Shown: positions 34,670-44,303, counted from the stretch's first letter. The stretch is 64,000 nucleotides of DNA from Symploca sp. SIO3C6 (GCA_010692425.1 JAAHHJ010000014.1:1-64000), one strand, 5' to 3'. The notes: a model not told the origin generated them from the letters alone. A program made the numbers and translations.

Positions 34670-34783
34670 GCAAATGGGGAACGACCTAAGAAGGAAGCAG
34701 CACTAAGAAAGCGAGGTGAAAGAGCGCTAAAGAATTTGCGAAAAAACTACCATTTTGTAAGATCTGCTGAATCCACAAGATGA
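34613..34783 (+). pseudogene. Sigma region 4-like C-terminal fragment
   Basis: A 56-codon open segment from TTG 34613 to TGA 34781 reads LRLRVVEDLSWREVGERLQA, then NGERPKKEAALRKRGERALK and NLRKNYHFV. The phrasing EDLSWREVGERL...AALRKRGERALKNLR is that of a helix-turn-helix DNA-recognition module as in sigma factor region 4. No upstream region 2 exists in frame, because a TAA precedes it, so this is most likely the tail of a lost sigma-factor gene. Confidence 0.45.
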
Positions 34784-35002
34784 CAGCATGGAGCAAAATA
34801 AAAGATTACTAGTAGCGCAGCCCGCTCGATTACTTGTTTTTATACGCAGGCTTGGCAAGTTAAAACTGTGCGCTCAGAGATGCTCGAAGCTGGATTTGTA
34901 ACACATTCGCCAACAGTATCTCTACCCTAACCCTCTCTATCATAAAGTTGCAGCTTTTGTATTACTTATGTAGTATGTAATTAGCTTAGACTTTTTTGAT
35001 CA

Positions 35003-35263
35003 GGGGAGGTCGCCTAAAAGGAATGGCACCGGAAAAAAGTTAAAGGATCCGGTTCCCACAAGGACAACTGGGTTGACTAGATTAGGGTAAAAAGTTGCTT
35101 CGCGACGTTCCCCGAAATAGTTAACGGGTGACAGGTTGCAGATGCACTGAAAGGAATTAATAGTCCAAGATGGGGGTAGTTCCCATCTGCCCTTGGGTAG
35201 TAAGGAAGCGCTTTTCCTGAAAGTCACCGTCGGTTGATGCGGGTTCGAGTCCCGTCCTCTCCA
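35003..35263 (+). ncRNA. tRNA-like RNA with a ~190-base insertion, possibly a group I intron
   Basis: GGGGAGG (35003-35009) pairs with CCTCTCC (35256-35262), a 7 bp acceptor stem with one G-U, followed by A. A T-arm is clear: GCGGG-TTCGAGT-CCCGT (35239-35255). A D-arm (GCC 35012-35014 with GGC 35025-35027, loop containing GG) and an anticodon-type stem (ACCGG 35028-35032 with TCGGT 35230-35234) also pair. Between the halves lie about 190 bases with stems of their own and the pair GACTA (35075-35079) / TAGTC (35161-35165), set in GGTTGACTAGATT and AATTAATAGTCCAAG. These resemble the R and S elements of group I introns. The 7-base loop GTCACCG would give anticodon CAC. Identity is uncertain. 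Confidence 0.45.
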
Positions 35264-35273
35264 TCTTACCTTT

Positions 35274-35360
35274 TCACCTAATCAACTGCCCCAAGGCTCC
35301 CAACTTCCGCTCCAGTTGGGCAAGCCATGCTTCATGCTGCTCTAGAATACCTTTGATATA
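35274..35360 (-). pseudogene. 3' gene remnant cut by a repeat
   Basis: Minus-strand reading gives YIKGILEQHEAWLAQLERKL, then GALGQLIR and TGA at 35274-35276. This is a convincing amphipathic helix tail. Immediately upstream (in the gene's sense) the frame enters TATAGCGCTACGCGC, the end of the dispersed repeat, and stops. The repeat appears to have replaced the rest of the gene. The family is not recognised. Confidence 0.4.
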
Positions 35361-35395
35361 GCGCTACGCGCTTAGGGAACAGAGAACAGAGGGTG
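35356..35395 (+). repeat. Chimeric partial dispersed repeat
   Basis: TATAGCGCTACGCGC, as in the A-D family, is followed by TTAGGGAACAGAGAACAG, which resembles the interior of the 17015 element. No matching right end is seen. Confidence 0.5.
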
Positions 35396-35629
35396 AGCGA
35401 AATAAAGGTGTCGGGAGTGTGGCAAGTGTGGAGAGGATTTTTTGGATACTTAGCTAGAAATCCCACGCAAAGTTTCGTTCATCTCCCTCTACCGAAGACG
35501 GATAAATTTTCACAAAATCCGAAAATGATAGGATGATTTATAAACGACAAGGACTCCAGGCAGATTTCAGAGACTGCCCAATCCCTAAAAAGCGCGAAGA
35601 TGATATAGACGTCTCCTCCTCCTGCTGCT

Positions 35630-38425
35630 ATGTTAAAAAATTTACTCGGTGATCCAAACACAAGAAAGCTTAAAAGATACCAGCCTTATGTTGCTGAAAT
35701 TAACATCTTAGAAGAAGACATGCGATCGCTCTCAGATGAGCAACTCAAAGGCAAAACAGCAGAATTTAAACAGAGGCTGGAGAAAGTAACAGTTGACCGA
35801 GAGCGAGATGAATTACTTGATGAGTTGTTGCCTGAAGCCTTTGCTGTAGTGCGGGAAGCAGCTTGGCGAGTACTGGGAATGCGCCACTATGACGTTCAGC
35901 TCTTGGGTGGAATTGTCCTACATAAGGGGCAAATTGCCGAAATGAAAACAGGGGAAGGTAAAACTCTAGTTGCTACCCTGCCAGCTTATTTGAATGGCAT
36001 TGATAGCAGGGGTGTTCATATCGTCACTGTCAACGACTATCTGGCACGTCGCGACGCTGAATGGATGGGGCAAGTACACCGCTTCTTGGGATTGGATGTG
36101 GGGCTGATTCAGTCGGGAATGGGGCCTGCAGAGCGACAGCGCAACTATTCCTGTGATATTACCTACGCCACCAACAGTGAGTTAGGCTTTGACTACCTGC
36201 GTGACAATATGGCAACGGCAATGGCAGATGTGGTGCAACGCCCCTTCAACTATTGCATCATTGACGAGGTAGATTCAGTATTGGTTGACGAAGCTCGGAC
36301 GCCTTTGATTATTTCTGGGCAGGTGGAAAGACCAACAGAGAAGTACCTGAAGGCGGCAGAAATCGCTAAAATCCTCCAGGTAGAAGCAGAAGACTACGAA
36401 GTTGATGAAAAGGCACGTAATGTTCTGTTGACTGATGAAGGTTTTGCTAAAGCTGAGGAATTATTAGGTGTCCAGGATTTATTTGATCCCAATGACCCTT
36501 GGGCGCACTATATTTTTAACGCCATTAAAGCTAAAGAACTTTTTCAAAAAGACGTAAACTACATTGTGCGTAACAAGGAAGTAGTAATTGTCGATGAGTT
36601 TACAGGTAGGGTGTTAGCAGGGCGTCGCTGGAGTGATGGTTTGCATCAAGCGATTGAAGCTAAAGAGCATGTGGAGATTCAAAATGAAACCCAAACCCTT
36701 GCCACGATTACCTATCAGAATTTCTTTTTGCTTTATCCGAAGTTAGCAGGGATGACTGGTACTGCCAAGACAGAAGAGGCAGAGTTTGAAAAAATCTACA
36801 ATCTACAGGTTACAGTGATTCCCACTAATAAGCCTTCTAAACGGGGAGACTTATCAGATGTGGTCTATAAGACAGAAGAGGCTAAGTGGAAGGCTACAGC
36901 TGAAGAATGTGCCGAAATTCATCAAATCGGACGTCCAGTGCTAGTGGGTACCACCAGCGTAGAGAAATCTGAACTGTTGTCAAGGCTTTTGGCACAAAAG
37001 GAAATACCCCACGAATTACTTAACGCCAGACCAGAAAATGTGGAACGAGAGTCAGAAATTGTTGCCCAGGCAGGAAGGAAAGGAGCACTGACAATTGCCA
37101 CCAACATGGCAGGGCGAGGCACTGATATTATCTTGGGTGGTAACGCTGACTACATGGCAAGGCTGAAGTTACGAGAATACTTGATGCCTAAGATTGTGCA
37201 ACCTTCAGAAGATGAAGCTCTTTCCCCAGTATCTGTACCGGGAGCGGGAGGGCGCTCTGGTGGAGTAGGATTTGCCCCCGGTAAGAAAGTGAAAACCTGG
37301 AAGGCAAGCCCGGATATTTTCCCTACTGAACTATCGCCAGAAACCAAAAAACTACTCAAAGAAGCTGTAGAGGTGGCTGTAGTGCATTACGGGGAAAGGA
37401 GTTTGCCGGAATTGGAAGCAGAAGAAAAAGTGGCAATTGCTGCCGAAAATGCACCTACTGATGACCCAGTGATTCAAAAACTGCGCGAAGTTTACAAAGC
37501 GATTCGCTCCGAATATGATCAGTTTACAGATCATGAACATGATGAGGTTGTAGAAAAAGGTGGTTTGCATGTAATTGGTACAGAGCGTCACGAATCACGC
37601 CGTATTGATAACCAACTGCGAGGGCGTGCCGGTAGGCAAGGGGACCCCGGTTCAACCAAGTTTTTCCTGAGTTTGGAAGATAATTTACTACGGATTTTTG
37701 GTGGGGATCGTGTGGCAGGGTTAATGAATGCTTTCCGTGTTGAGGAAGATATGCCCATCGAATCGGGAATGCTTACTCGTTCCTTAGAAGGGGCGCAAAA
37801 AAAAGTTGAAACCTTTTACTACGACACCCGTAAACAGGTGTTTGAGTACGATGAGGTGATGAACAATCAAAGGCGGGCGATTTATGCCGAAAGAAGGCGA
37901 GTACTGGAAGGGTTAGACCTCAAAGAACAAGTGATTCAGTACGCTGAAAAGACAATGGATGATATTGTTGAGGCCTACGTTAACCCCGACTTGCCGCCGG
38001 AAGAGTGGAAGTTAGATAAGTTGGTGGAGAAGGTAAAAGAATTTATCTACTTACTCGAGGATTTAGAGGCTAAGCATCTCGATGACATGACTATTGGGGA
38101 AATCAAAACCTTCTTATATGAAGAAGTCCGCAAAGCCTATGACCTTAAGGAAGCACAAGTAGATAAAATACAGCCGGGATTAATGCGGCAAGCAGAACGT
38201 TTCTTTATTTTGCAACAAATTGACACTCTCTGGCGAGAGCATTTGCAGTCGATGGACGCTTTGCGTGAGTCTGTTGGTTTGCGGGGCTATGGACAAAAGG
38301 ACCCCCTAATTGAGTATAAACAGGAGGGATATGAAACCTTTTTGGAGATGATGATCGATATTCGCCGCAATGTCGTTTATTCTCTGTTCCAGTTCCAGCC
38401 ACAAGTTCAACCTCAAGCCGTTTGA
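35630..38425 (+). CDS. secA: Preprotein translocase ATPase SecA
   Basis: The 931 aa length is typical for cyanobacterial SecA. Nucleotide-binding domain 1 holds Walker A ([20 protein letters not shown]) and the [19 protein letters not shown] Walker B region. The preprotein cross-linking domain and NBD2 follow ([60 protein letters not shown]). The C-terminal helical scaffold is complete ([20 protein letters not shown]). The chain ends [11 protein letters not shown] without the CxCx8CH zinc site of E. coli SecA, as in other cyanobacteria. SecA drives export through SecYEG into the periplasm and thylakoid lumen. An upstream gap of about 270 bp presumably holds the promoter. Confidence 0.96.
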   Translation: MLKNLLGDPNTRKLKRYQPYVAEINILEEDMRSLSDEQLKGKTAEFKQRLEKVTVDRERDELLDELLPEAFAVVREAAWRVLGMRHYDVQLLGGIVLHKGQIAEMKTGEGKTLVATLPAYLNGIDSRGVHIVTVNDYLARRDAEWMGQVHRFLGLDVGLIQSGMGPAERQRNYSCDITYATNSELGFDYLRDNMATAMADVVQRPFNYCIIDEVDSVLVDEARTPLIISGQVERPTEKYLKAAEIAKILQVEAEDYEVDEKARNVLLTDEGFAKAEELLGVQDLFDPNDPWAHYIFNAIKAKELFQKDVNYIVRNKEVVIVDEFTGRVLAGRRWSDGLHQAIEAKEHVEIQNETQTLATITYQNFFLLYPKLAGMTGTAKTEEAEFEKIYNLQVTVIPTNKPSKRGDLSDVVYKTEEAKWKATAEECAEIHQIGRPVLVGTTSVEKSELLSRLLAQKEIPHELLNARPENVERESEIVAQAGRKGALTIATNMAGRGTDIILGGNADYMARLKLREYLMPKIVQPSEDEALSPVSVPGAGGRSGGVGFAPGKKVKTWKASPDIFPTELSPETKKLLKEAVEVAVVHYGERSLPELEAEEKVAIAAENAPTDDPVIQKLREVYKAIRSEYDQFTDHEHDEVVEKGGLHVIGTERHESRRIDNQLRGRAGRQGDPGSTKFFLSLEDNLLRIFGGDRVAGLMNAFRVEEDMPIESGMLTRSLEGAQKKVETFYYDTRKQVFEYDEVMNNQRRAIYAERRRVLEGLDLKEQVIQYAEKTMDDIVEAYVNPDLPPEEWKLDKLVEKVKEFIYLLEDLEAKHLDDMTIGEIKTFLYEEVRKAYDLKEAQVDKIQPGLMRQAERFFILQQIDTLWREHLQSMDALRESVGLRGYGQKDPLIEYKQEGYETFLEMMIDIRRNVVYSLFQFQPQVQPQAV

Positions 38426-38434
38426 AATAAGCAG

Positions 38435-38480
38435 GGGAGAGGGGGAGATGGGGAGATGGGGAGACGCGGAGAGGGGGAGA
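38435..38480 (+). repeat. GGGGAGAT-type tandem array forming the pyrD ribosome binding site
   Basis: Units of GGGGGAGATG and GGGGAGATG run from the end of secA to the ATG of pyrD. The final GAGGGGGAG lies directly before the start and acts as a Shine-Dalgarno sequence. Confidence 0.65.
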
Positions 38481-39643
38481 TGATGAATATCTATAAATCT
38501 GGAATTAGTCCGATTTTGTTTTCTGCACTTAAGACGGATCCAGAGTGGTTACATCAACAAAGTTTACGGTTTTTAGCTTGGCTTGATAGTAATAGTGAAA
38601 GTTCCCCTAGTCGCTGGATTCAAGCCCAGTTGCAGCAGTCCTTTTGCCTGAGTGACCCTCGCTTAGAGCAAAATCTCTGGGGATTGAAGTTTCCTAATCC
38701 TTTGGGTTTAGCGGCTGGCTTTGATAAGGATGGTGTGGCTGCTGATATTTGGGGTAAACTCGGTTTTGGCTTTGCCGAATTAGGTACAGTAACCTTTCAT
38801 CCTCAACTGGGAAACCCCCGCCCCCGCTTGTTTCGTCTAGAAGCAGACAAAGCTGCCCTCAACCGCATGGGGTTTAATAATCAAGGGGCTGCGGCAATGG
38901 CGCAACAGTTTAAACTTAAGGCTGCAAGAGATAAAACATCCCTTTCACCTCTAGCGCCTACCCCTATTCCTATTGGTATTAATCTTGGTAAATCAAAAAT
39001 AACACCACTATCAGAAGCTGCAGCAGACTATTTAGGCAGTTTTCGCCTATTGAAGGATTGGGGAGATTACTTTGTTGTTAATGTCTCTTCTCCAAACACC
39101 CCTGGGTTGCGATCGCTCCAGGATGCGGCTCAACTAAGTGTGATTTTAGAGGCTTTACAGGAGGAAAATCAAGGATTAAAGCCGATTTTGGTGAAGATTG
39201 CCCCGGATTTGGAGTGGGATGCCATTGCTGATGTTCTCAACCTTGCCCAAACCTATCACTTAGCAGGAATTATTGCTACTAACACTACAATCCGCCGCGA
39301 TTCACTAAAAACTCAGCGACTTAGGGCAACTGGTAAAGCGGTTAGTGAAGAAGCTGGTGGTATTAGCGGGGCACCACTGCGGCAACGTTCCACAGAAGTG
39401 ATTCGCTTTATTCACCAGCAAACTCAAGGACAACTGCCAATTATTGGAGTTGGAGGTATTTTCACGGCTGAGGATGCTTGGGAGAAGATTTCTGCTGGCG
39501 CTAGTCTAATTCAAGTCTACACTGGTTGGGTTTATGAAGGCCCCTCAATGGCACGGCAGGTTTTGGAGGGGTTATTACAGAAGTTGGAGGAGAGGGGATT
39601 GACTTCGATTTCTCAAGCAGTGTTTGATCTATGCTCGCGTTAA
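38480..39643 (+). CDS. pyrD: Dihydroorotate dehydrogenase (quinone, class 2)
   Basis: About 387 aa from ATG 38480; an in-frame ATG at 38456 lies within a tandem repeat and is unlikely. Class 2 marks are the N-terminal membrane-associating helices ([17 protein letters not shown]), [17 protein letters not shown] (FMN/quinone region), [20 protein letters not shown], the catalytic Ser in [34 protein letters not shown] and [22 protein letters not shown] (phosphate of FMN). It oxidises dihydroorotate to orotate in pyrimidine synthesis and passes electrons to quinone. It follows secA by about 55 bp and could be co-transcribed with it. Confidence 0.93.
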   Translation: MMNIYKSGISPILFSALKTDPEWLHQQSLRFLAWLDSNSESSPSRWIQAQLQQSFCLSDPRLEQNLWGLKFPNPLGLAAGFDKDGVAADIWGKLGFGFAELGTVTFHPQLGNPRPRLFRLEADKAALNRMGFNNQGAAAMAQQFKLKAARDKTSLSPLAPTPIPIGINLGKSKITPLSEAAADYLGSFRLLKDWGDYFVVNVSSPNTPGLRSLQDAAQLSVILEALQEENQGLKPILVKIAPDLEWDAIADVLNLAQTYHLAGIIATNTTIRRDSLKTQRLRATGKAVSEEAGGISGAPLRQRSTEVIRFIHQQTQGQLPIIGVGGIFTAEDAWEKISAGASLIQVYTGWVYEGPSMARQVLEGLLQKLEERGLTSISQAVFDLCSR

Positions 39644-39671
39644 AAAGACGAGTATTCTCTTCGGTTGCTAT

Positions 39672-40013
39672 TCAAACTGATGGTACTTCTTTTTCGTATA
39701 AGTCAAACTCCTGTGGTGTTCCATTTAATTCACTGATAAATTTTTCGTATAACTCTTGATTGCCATTTTCTCCATCCCATACTTCATCCACCCAGGTAAG
39801 TAAAAAAGCTTCAAGCTGATTAATTTCACCATCATCTTTTGTAAAAGAACCCTGATGTAATCTTTCTCTTACCCGATCACTATTAGAGTGAAGATGATCT
39901 AGAATCTCTTTAGATAAAGAGTCCAATTTATTCTCAAGATGCGGGTACACTTCAAGGACTTCTTTGATGAGGAGGTTGAATACTTCTTTGTGAGTCAGCT
40001 TTGCCATGATCAC
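39672..40013 (-). CDS. Hypothetical protein
   Basis: 113 aa; MAKLTHKEV at ATG 40007 is an equally good start. It is a soluble, acidic and mostly helical protein (VFNLLIKEVLEVYPHLENKL, LDSLSKEILDHLHSNSDRVR) with a late WVDEVWDGENGNQELYEKFI segment. No family is recognised. It is convergent with pyrD. Confidence 0.55.
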   Translation of the reverse strand: MIMAKLTHKEVFNLLIKEVLEVYPHLENKLDSLSKEILDHLHSNSDRVRERLHQGSFTKDDGEINQLEAFLLTWVDEVWDGENGNQELYEKFISELNGTPQEFDLYEKEVPSV

Positions 40014-40134
40014 GATAGTATTTAATTAATCACAGTTAGCATAAGCTTTCTCTGTGAGATTTGCCAGATGTCTTTGTTTTTTTTTAAGGCGCACTAAAAA
40101 TGAACAACAGCGTTTTGTTATCATTTCAGAAGTA

Positions 40135-40199
40135 AGCGGTTTAACCGCTATCTACAACTGAGTCGGGGTTAACCCAACAAAAGTAACACCTCGACTCAG
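40135..40199. terminator. Two hairpins downstream of the PEP-CTERM gene
   Basis: AGCGG-TTTAA-CCGCT (40135-40149) and CTGAGTCG (40158-40165) with CGACTCAG (40192-40199). The second can be extended to about 12 pairs. They lie just beyond the stop of the minus-strand PEP-CTERM gene and are probably transcript ends, although no T-run is present. Confidence 0.4.
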
Positions 40200-40239
40200 C
40201 TGATCTATCTCCTTACCTTAACCGCTAAGTTTCAGCAAG

Positions 40240-40752
40240 TTATTGTTTTTTAAGCTGGCTAGAATGTTGTTTCTTGAGTAAGCCACCAATTCCTATGGCT
40301 GTGACTGAACCAAGAATAGTCAGAGGTTCGGGGACAGATTTTGCTTTTTTCTTTGTAACTTTGTATTTTCCCTTTTCGATTAAGTTGCCATTGCTCTTGA
40401 GTCGCCAGTGATTTTTATTCAGTTTTAATGTAACTCCATTTTTTAATTTTAATTCTTTGAATTGTTTTGTTTGTAGATCGAATGATCCTCTTTTTATATT
40501 CTCCTTTGTAAAGAGGTTAGTTTGTGCCAAAGAGTTGGTGCTTGAGAAGTCTATGATTTTACCATCGTCGTCTACAGAAAAACTTCCTGTTCCTATAGAT
40601 CTTTTTTCGCCATCTACATTTAAGGAGAAGTTCAAATGAAAATCTACGGCATCAGCTGTTTTCGGTGTCAGCATTGCAAAACTAAGAGCAATGCTAGTAG
40701 CGACAAGAGCTTTTCTTTTTAAGACATTGAGTCTTTTGCTGATTGAAATCAT
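40240..40752 (-). CDS. PEP-CTERM sorting domain protein
   Basis: This 170 aa protein starts at ATG 40752. It has an N-terminal signal peptide (KRKALVATSIALSFAMLTPK with an ADA cleavage-like site near residue 35). The small body is beta-rich (FHLNFSLNVDGEKRSIGTGS, FSVDDDGKIIDFSS). The C-terminus is VPEPLTILGSVTAIGIGGLL followed by Lys/Gln residues, a clear PEP-CTERM anchor recognised by exosortase. The protein is exported and probably attached to the surface or exopolysaccharide. No exosortase gene is in the window, as usual for these scattered substrates. Confidence 0.85.
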   Translation of the reverse strand: MISISKRLNVLKRKALVATSIALSFAMLTPKTADAVDFHLNFSLNVDGEKRSIGTGSFSVDDDGKIIDFSSTNSLAQTNLFTKENIKRGSFDLQTKQFKELKLKNGVTLKLNKNHWRLKSNGNLIEKGKYKVTKKKAKSVPEPLTILGSVTAIGIGGLLKKQHSSQLKKQ

Positions 40753-41205
40753 AGCTAGTGGGTCTTTTTTTATATTTGTGAGCTGAATCTATTCAAATTA
40801 AATGTGAATTAAATTAAATAGAATTCATGCAAAGTATAACCCTAAACTTAACTTCTTGTTTTAAGAACACATCAAGTTTTTATGTATTTTTCATTAATAT
40901 TCTTTCTGGAAGTAATATTTATTATGATCATGTTAATCTACATTTAAAGGAGATTTAACTCTTAAGAAAGACTATTATATTGGCATGACTACATTGATAG
41001 TAATTTACGTAGTTGCATCTACAGTACGGTAAAAATTTTAAGAAGTTCTGCTGTGTCAGCAAAATAATTGTATGATGACATTGATTAATGATTAATCAAT
41101 ATAAACCATCTCATCATCAAGCACAATACTTAACAAGCGAATTATGCATTCTTAAATTGCATTTTATACATAGTGAATAACTTCTATTCTCTTCTTCAAT
41201 GACGC
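40753..41205. other. AT-rich intergenic region with a palindrome
   Basis: About 450 bp with no gene that I can support. It includes the perfect 19 bp palindrome TTGATTAATGATTAATCAA at 41081-41099, a possible operator, which lies about 330 bp upstream of the PEP-CTERM gene. The PEP-CTERM promoter should lie in the part nearest 40753. Confidence 0.45.
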
Positions 41206-41472
41206 TCAACTACCCTGAGCTTGTCTCCTATCTTGAGCAAGCTGTTCAATATTGATAATCTCAGTATCACCAGCAATATCTTTATAGGTATGGAAACTAA
41301 AGCGACGCTTGCCTTCTTGGTCATTCCAAGCCTGTTGTAGCAAGGCGTGAGGATAGGTGCCACTATCAAGTTGAGTCAACATTTGTGGCCATTTCTGTTT
41401 AATTTTACTAGCATCGCAAACGTATAATCTTAGATTACCAATATGCGCGATCGCGTAAATCCCAGAAGCCAT
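41206..41472 (-). CDS. GIY-YIG-like small protein
   Basis: This 88 aa protein starts at ATG 41472, 22 bases after the cbiD stop on the same strand, so it is probably co-transcribed. The order GIYAIAHIGNLRLYVCDASK, then KIKQKWPQMLTQLDSGTYPH, LLQQAWNDQEGKRRFSFHTY parallels the GIY-YIG nuclease domain (GIY, YIG, helix with catalytic Arg, long helix ending in FSF). Here YIG is YVC and the catalytic Arg seems to be Lys, so nuclease activity is doubtful. The resemblance is by eye. Its role beside a cobalamin gene is unknown. Confidence 0.5.
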   Translation of the reverse strand: MASGIYAIAHIGNLRLYVCDASKIKQKWPQMLTQLDSGTYPHALLQQAWNDQEGKRRFSFHTYKDIAGDTEIINIEQLAQDRRQAQGS

Positions 41473-41494
41473 AGCTGATGACTACAATCCTCTT

Positions 41495-42610
41495 TTAAGT
41501 TCTGATACTGTTTATAAGCGACAGAGCTGTAGCCTCTTGAGAGATTACCTCACCCTTGCGGTCAAATAAAACTGTACCTACCTTGAGCAATACACCTGCA
41601 TATTTTCCTACATAATCCTGAGCTTTGTAACTAATTTTTTCAGCTAAAGCTGCAAATACTGATTCAGCTAGTCCAATTTCGAGCAAATACTTGTAAGCCA
41701 TATCAGCTGTTTTTGTGTTCAGCACAGCTTGAGCTATTTGTAAATCACCACCAACTTGAATAACAGCAGCACTGATAATTTCTAATTTAGCATCAGCTAT
41801 ATGGCTAGAAGTGTTAAAGATACCAGCAGCCAGCTTAATAAGCTTACCTTGATATCCTATTAAAAGTACTGATTGAGCTTGATAAAGTCCAGCTTCTACT
41901 AGCAGCGCCCCAATCCAGTTGCCTGTGGGTACAATGACTTGCTCTGGTATGGATAAGCGTTGAGCCACCTGCTGACCATTATTGCCGATACAAAATACTA
42001 AATTAGGAGAGCTTTTTACCTTATTTTGCAGGATAGCGCGAAATTCCTCTAGGTGGTCAGCAGCAGAAAGCGGTTGAGAGATGCCACTGGTTCCTAGTAA
42101 AGCCAGTCCTTCTAAGATACCAAAAGCTTCATTGGAAGTACGCTGTGCCAGTTGACGTCCTTCTGGAAGGATAATACAAACAGTTGCCGTTTGCTCAACC
42201 GGGATTAGAGGTAAGAGATTAGCTTCAAAAAGCCGACGGGCATATTGATAGATTGCAGGTTTTCCAGTGGTAGTTTTTCCTAATCCCGCTCCCGCTTCTA
42301 AGATTAAAGCCTGCCCTTGATATTCAGATAATTTTACCCATGCCCAAATGGGAGTATTTCGAGTTAAGTCTAAGTTATCTCCAGGATCACTCAAAGTAAT
42401 TGCTAAAGCACTGGTAGCTTCTATTGCCGCTACTTGATATATGGGAATATCTGCTTCTGTTGTCATTAAATCAACAGTAACTGATATTTGAGAGTTTGTG
42501 CTTTCTAGCAAATGAATCAGCGCCATTTTCGCAGCCGCAACGGCGAAAACTGGTAGTGTGTAACCTGTACGAGCCAATGAACTACCCCACCTCAGTGGAC
42601 ATTCCCACAT
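41495..42610 (-). CDS. cbiD: Cobalt-precorrin-5B C1-methyltransferase CbiD
   Basis: This 371 aa protein starts at ATG 42610. The family opening ARTGYTLPVFAVAAAKMALI is present, as are VTVDLMTTEADIPIYQVAAI, the glycine-rich LEAGAGLGKTTTGKPAI-type segment, PLIPVEQTATVCIILPEGRQ, ALLGTSGI and LIGYQGKLIKLAAGIFNTSS (the last typical of CbiD). The enzyme methylates C1 of the corrin ring in the anaerobic cobalamin route, the pathway used by cyanobacteria. No other cob/cbi gene lies in the window. Confidence 0.9.
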   Translation of the reverse strand: MWECPLRWGSSLARTGYTLPVFAVAAAKMALIHLLESTNSQISVTVDLMTTEADIPIYQVAAIEATSALAITLSDPGDNLDLTRNTPIWAWVKLSEYQGQALILEAGAGLGKTTTGKPAIYQYARRLFEANLLPLIPVEQTATVCIILPEGRQLAQRTSNEAFGILEGLALLGTSGISQPLSAADHLEEFRAILQNKVKSSPNLVFCIGNNGQQVAQRLSIPEQVIVPTGNWIGALLVEAGLYQAQSVLLIGYQGKLIKLAAGIFNTSSHIADAKLEIISAAVIQVGGDLQIAQAVLNTKTADMAYKYLLEIGLAESVFAALAEKISYKAQDYVGKYAGVLLKVGTVLFDRKGEVISQEATALSLINSIRT

Positions 42611-42858
42611 CTAATATTGACTTGTTTAGTCTGGCTTTTTGGTTGTTGCGTTTACTTCCCTTTTGAGCTTTGCAAGTCATACTACTAACACGCATTTATG
42701 CGGTGAAACCGATGTCATAACAACTAGCAATATCTGACGTTACCTTATGCTGCCAGTCAAGGCGTCGATTACTAACTTTGCGTGTAATCTCGAAACTGCC
42801 TTTCTAGCTTTTTTCCATCTGTTTGAAGGCTTGGTCTTCTTTTTAATGAACTCATTGT

Positions 42859-44283
42859 CTAGTTAACTAGAGATGCTGCCTTTAGTGAAGGTATTTCTTG
42901 TTTTGATTTGCTCATCTTTTCCAAAATTTCAATAACTTCGCGCTCAAAAGCCACCTGAGCTCGATTAGTTTTACCTCCCACATATAAGCCAATCTCCTGC
43001 GGGGATGCTTCACTAACACCTTGTTGCCAAGCCCAAATTTGAGAGTGGGAGAAGTAGCTGGCAATTACACCCAACATTAGTAAAGCAAAGCCAGTATAAA
43101 CTAAGGGAATGCCTGGATCCGCTTTAATTTGCAAGCCCGTGCTGCCGATAATATCAATAATTTTCAAGTTAATGTCATTAACTTTCGTTGCCATACCAGG
43201 ACGAACAGTTGAAATCAGCTTACCTTCGACATCGTAAACTAGTAGCATTCCTTGTAAGTCTTTTGCCAGCAGGGAGACGCCAGTACTCAAATCTGGTTTA
43301 GTGGGTACCCAGGTTCCCCAGACGCGCCCCCTACCGCCAGTGTCAAGTTGTGCCATTGGTAGCTGAAAAATTGGACTATTATTCAATTGCACCAAAACAG
43401 AAGCAATTCCCCAGTCAGTCTGGTAGAAAGTAACACCCTGATAGCGCAGAGGCTTATTAACATATATCGTCTCCTGGTCAACTTCCCCTCCCTGACTATC
43501 TAGAACTGAAATATCAGAGTAAAATTGGTCAATTCCTCCCTCTGGAGTATAGTCAATCCAGAAGCGATTCACTCGCAATGACAAATCTTTGGGTATTTGC
43601 CCAGAGGCCAATGGACCAGCATCTAGAATATTTTTGATTTGGAAAGTACTACCACTAGCAACCATTTCCTGGGCAAGAAAACCACCCATTGCTCCCCAAA
43701 TTGCTCCAGCCAGAATAATCAGCATACTAGCATGAACAACAATTGGTCCAATTCGTCCAATTATACCCTTGCGAGCATAGATAGCATTACCTTCTCGAAA
43801 AACTAAATAACCCCGCGCCTCTAAATTTTGGGAAAGAGAATCTAAATTCCCTTGCTCTAGTTGAGCGCTCAGAGCAAGTTTCTGAAACTGACGCGGTTCT
43901 TTATAAAATTTCCAGCGGCGGGCTGCTTTGAGGGCAGGAAACTGACGGGTAAAAGTACAGGCGGTTAGGCTACTACCAAAGAGGATTAGTAGAGATAAAA
44001 ACCACCAAGTTCGGTAAACGTGGTCTAATCCTAAAAGTAATATTACTTTCCAGCTTAGAAAGCCAAACAGGGCTGGTTCTTCTGGATAATTTGCTTGGTA
44101 AAAAACTAGAGATTGACCTTGTTCAATAACTGTTCCAGCAATACTAAATAGGGCAATTGTCAGTAGCAATAAAATTGCCAACCGCAAGTTTGCTAGCATT
44201 GATAGCAACCGACGCCATAATCGACGCCCAACATTAGTGAAAGCGAGATCTTCCTCTAGTAAATTTTCTTTTTCTATAGTCAT
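42859..44283 (-). CDS. ccs1: Cytochrome c biogenesis protein Ccs1 (ResB/CcsB)
   Basis: This 474 aa protein starts at ATG 44283. Membrane segments are visible at about residues 25-47 ([20 protein letters not shown]), 80-105, 165-190 ([20 protein letters not shown]) and near 395-415 ([20 protein letters not shown]). A large lumenal domain lies between the third and last spans. The conserved VVHASML His and [20 protein letters not shown] are typical of ResB/Ccs1, which holds and reduces apocytochrome c for haem attachment in system II. It follows ccdA on the same strand with a short gap, consistent with one operon. Its start region is duplicated (see 44264-44303). Confidence 0.9.
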   Translation of the reverse strand: MTIEKENLLEEDLAFTNVGRRLWRRLLSMLANLRLAILLLLTIALFSIAGTVIEQGQSLVFYQANYPEEPALFGFLSWKVILLLGLDHVYRTWWFLSLLILFGSSLTACTFTRQFPALKAARRWKFYKEPRQFQKLALSAQLEQGNLDSLSQNLEARGYLVFREGNAIYARKGIIGRIGPIVVHASMLIILAGAIWGAMGGFLAQEMVASGSTFQIKNILDAGPLASGQIPKDLSLRVNRFWIDYTPEGGIDQFYSDISVLDSQGGEVDQETIYVNKPLRYQGVTFYQTDWGIASVLVQLNNSPIFQLPMAQLDTGGRGRVWGTWVPTKPDLSTGVSLLAKDLQGMLLVYDVEGKLISTVRPGMATKVNDINLKIIDIIGSTGLQIKADPGIPLVYTGFALLMLGVIASYFSHSQIWAWQQGVSEASPQEIGLYVGGKTNRAQVAFEREVIEILEKMSKSKQEIPSLKAASLVN

Positions 44284-44303
44284 TATTCTTTTTCTATAGT
44301 CAT
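44264..44303 (-). repeat. 20 bp tandem duplication of the ccs1 start
   Basis: On the minus strand ATGACTATAGAAAAAGAATA is followed directly by ATGACTATAGAAAAAGAAAA. The first copy forms a six-codon ORF (MTIEKE) that ends at TAA, overlapping the ATG of the second copy, which opens the real gene. Confidence 0.7.

Noticed and set aside
35000-35227. 75 aa minus-strand ORF over the tRNA-like RNA
   Set aside because: It covers the structured RNA and has no protein-family character; treated as chance.
35003-35263. tmRNA (ssrA)
   Set aside because: The acceptor and T-arm fit a tRNA-like domain, but the tmRNA 5' signature (GG-UUCGAC region) and a tag-peptide reading frame with a resume codon are not seen, and 261 bases is short.
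37352-37591. Minus-strand ORFs inside secA and other large genes
   Set aside because: They are shadows in alternative frames of well-supported coding sequences.
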